From: Peribacillus asahii
GTDB taxonomy: Bacteria > Bacillota > Bacilli > Bacillales > DSM-1321
Assembly: GCF_004006295.1 (NCBI RefSeq)
Contig: NZ_CP026095.1
Span: 1,040,001-1,104,000 of the forward strand
Direction: 5' to 3'
Length of the DNA stretch: 64,000 nucleotides
Position numbers and translations under genes: made by a program. Under the pieces are notes generated by a model. It made no database searches. It saw nothing but the letters and a program-made list of their open reading frames with translations, and was not told where the DNA came from. This document shows, piece by piece, positions 62,836 through 64,000 of the stretch. Within the stretch, counting starts at the first letter, position 1; each line of letters begins with the position of its first letter.

Positions 62836-63303
62836 GTGTCAAAAGATCAAACAGCTAAACAGGAAGCCTATCAACAATTGCAAAGCAAGCATGAGCTGAA
62901 GCGGCCTGTTTTTAAAAACTGTGTGAAGGCGTTTCTAGTAGGTGGGATATTTTGTATAATTGGACAAGCGATTACGTATTTCTATATTTACTATTTTGAT
63001 TTTACCGAGCAGACAGCTGGAAATCCTACTGTTGCTACGATGATCTTCCTTTCTCTTTTATTAACAGGATTTGGTGTATATGACCGTATTGGTCAATTTG
63101 GTGGTGCAGGCAGTGCTGTTCCGGTTATAGGATTTGGAAATGCTGTTATATCAGCTGCAATTGAGCATCGTACCGAGGGCTTTGTATTAGGCGTTGGGGG
63201 GAATATGTTTAAATTAGCGGGCTCCGTTATTTTATTTGGGGTTTTTTCAGCCTTTGTCGTTGCGCTTATTAAAACGATTTATCTAAATATAGTTGGAGGG
63301 TAA
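62836..63303 (+). CDS. spoVAC: SpoVAC channel protein
   Basis: The 155-aa protein has about four membrane helices and the motifs FKNCVKAFLVGGIFCIIGQ, GFGVYDRIGQFGGAGSAVP and GNMFKLAGSVILFGV, typical of SpoVAC, a mechanosensitive channel that carries calcium-dipicolinate across the spore inner membrane. It starts at GTG 62836 behind AAGGAAGG. No spoVAA or spoVAB lies before it, so this is the short spoVAC-spoVAD type cluster rather than the seven-gene operon. Confidence 0.93.
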   Translation: MSKDQTAKQEAYQQLQSKHELKRPVFKNCVKAFLVGGIFCIIGQAITYFYIYYFDFTEQTAGNPTVATMIFLSLLLTGFGVYDRIGQFGGAGSAVPVIGFGNAVISAAIEHRTEGFVLGVGGNMFKLAGSVILFGVFSAFVVALIKTIYLNIVGG

Positions 63304-63306
63304 ACG

Positions 63307-64000
63307 ATGCTAATTGGAAAGCAGTCATGGGCGTTTCAGAATAAACCCGTTATTCTTGAAACAGGCGTGACGGGGGGACCGTTTGAATCCAATGGTGCCC
63401 TTCCTGAAGATTTCGATCTTTTATATGATGATTTATGGATGGAGCAAGAGTCTTATGAGAAAGCACATCGGCTCTTAATGGAAAAGGCAGTCGAGATTGC
63501 TTTGCAAAAAGGAAACGTACAAAAAGAAGATATCCAATTCTTTCTTGCGGGTGATTTAACGAATCAAATTACACCGACAAGCTTTGCGGCAAGAACGAAT
63601 GCGATTCCGTATTTCGGATTATATGGAGCTTGTTCAACGTCGATGGAAGGGCTGGCACTAGCATCGTTTATTGTTAATTATGGAGGAGCCCATTATCTAT
63701 TAACAGGTGCATCCAGTCATAATGCAGCGGCTGAAAGGCAGTTTCGTTATCCGACTGAATATGGAGGGCAAAAGCCGCCAACAGCTCAATGGACGATTAC
63801 AGGAGCGGGAGTTGCGCTTGTTACTCGTTCAGAGGGGCTTACCGGTCAGTTTCCCTATGCCGTATCAGCGACGATTGGAAAAGTCATCGACATGGGGTTG
63901 AAGGATCCCTTTAATATGGGGGGAGCAATGGCTCCAGCTGCTGTGGATACAATCTTGGCTCATTTTGAGGATACAGGTCTAACACCGGACGATTACGATT
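63307..64000 (+). CDS. spoVAD: SpoVAD dipicolinate-binding protein, cut by the window end
   Basis: At least 231 residues are seen: MLIGKQSWAFQNKPVILETG, then a thiolase-like fold with GDLTNQITPTSFAARTNAIPYFGLYGACSTSMEG (about 88-121). SpoVAD binds dipicolinic acid and directs it to the SpoVA channel. ATG 63307 uses the GGAGGG at the spoVAC stop codon. The frame is open at base 64000, so the 3' end is missing. Confidence 0.94.
   Translation, partial: MLIGKQSWAFQNKPVILETGVTGGPFESNGALPEDFDLLYDDLWMEQESYEKAHRLLMEKAVEIALQKGNVQKEDIQFFLAGDLTNQITPTSFAARTNAIPYFGLYGACSTSMEGLALASFIVNYGGAHYLLTGASSHNAAAERQFRYPTEYGGQKPPTAQWTITGAGVALVTRSEGLTGQFPYAVSATIGKVIDMGLKDPFNMGGAMAPAAVDTILAHFEDTGLTPDDYD

Overview
This window is a chromosomal segment of a low-GC, endospore-forming, competence-capable Bacillus-type bacterium (Bacillaceae). 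The evidence is a long block that follows the Bacillus subtilis order yjzC, yjzD, yjaU, yjaV, comZ, fabHA, fabF, yjaZ, yjbA, trpS, spx, mecA, coiA, pepF, roxS, spxH, yjbI, cwlQ, yjbK, yjbM, nadK, yjbO, prpE, fabI, cotO, yjcA (24.3-61.9 kb), together with spore genes, strong AGGAGG-type ribosome binding sites and T-rich hairpin terminators. Species cannot be fixed from the sequence alone.

Layout. 0-5.2 kb: potassium uptake genes ktrB-ktrA behind a c-di-AMP riboswitch, an unknown membrane protein, a DUF421 (YetF-like) protein and an orphan DnaD/replisome-organizer-like protein. 5.2-8.5 kb: a haem-type membrane protein, wrecked hxlA/hxlB (ribulose monophosphate pathway) and an IS200/IS605-type element with an intact TnpB and an omega-RNA-like right end. 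8.6-24.3 kb: a mosaic of metabolic and regulatory genes: crotonase, pirin, 2-hydroxyacid dehydrogenase, GlpQ, TetR with an export protein, Lrp with an isochorismatase-family enzyme, TrmB with TauE, an SH3 secreted protein, XdhC-MobA, and several small genes.

24.3-37.9 kb: stress and fatty-acid core: CtsR-controlled clpB, small conserved genes, FapR-controlled fabH-fabF, trpS, spx and mecA. The opp oligopeptide operon that lies beside trpS in B. subtilis is absent, and a 52-bp tandem repeat occupies part of the gap. 37.9-43.6 kb: accessory and decayed DNA: Fe-alcohol dehydrogenase, gene fragments, an orphan SMI1/KNR4 protein, and a LysE exporter divergent from a second TrmB regulator. 43.6-56.4 kb: competence and Spx control (coiA, pepF, spxH), two tandem RsaE/RoxS small RNA genes, truncated haemoglobin, alarmone synthase, NAD kinase, pseudouridine synthase, prpE, an MgtE magnesium transporter and FapR-controlled fabI. 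56.4-64 kb: sporulation: a gerB-A-C germinant receptor operon, cotO and a second small protein with the same C-terminal domain, yjcA, a YhcN-like lipoprotein, spoVAC and the start of spoVAD (cut by the window end).

Links between genes. Spx, its ClpXP adaptor SpxH and the ClpCP adaptor MecA form a thiol-stress/competence proteolysis group. fabH-fabF and fabI share FapR-type operators. Each TrmB gene is divergent from an exporter gene, and the two intergenic regions carry related TAGTNACTA half-sites. The strongest non-coding finding is the tandem RoxS pair at 47.15-47.59 kb: each copy has its own Rex-like inverted repeat exactly 5 bp upstream of the -35, its own promoter and its own terminator.
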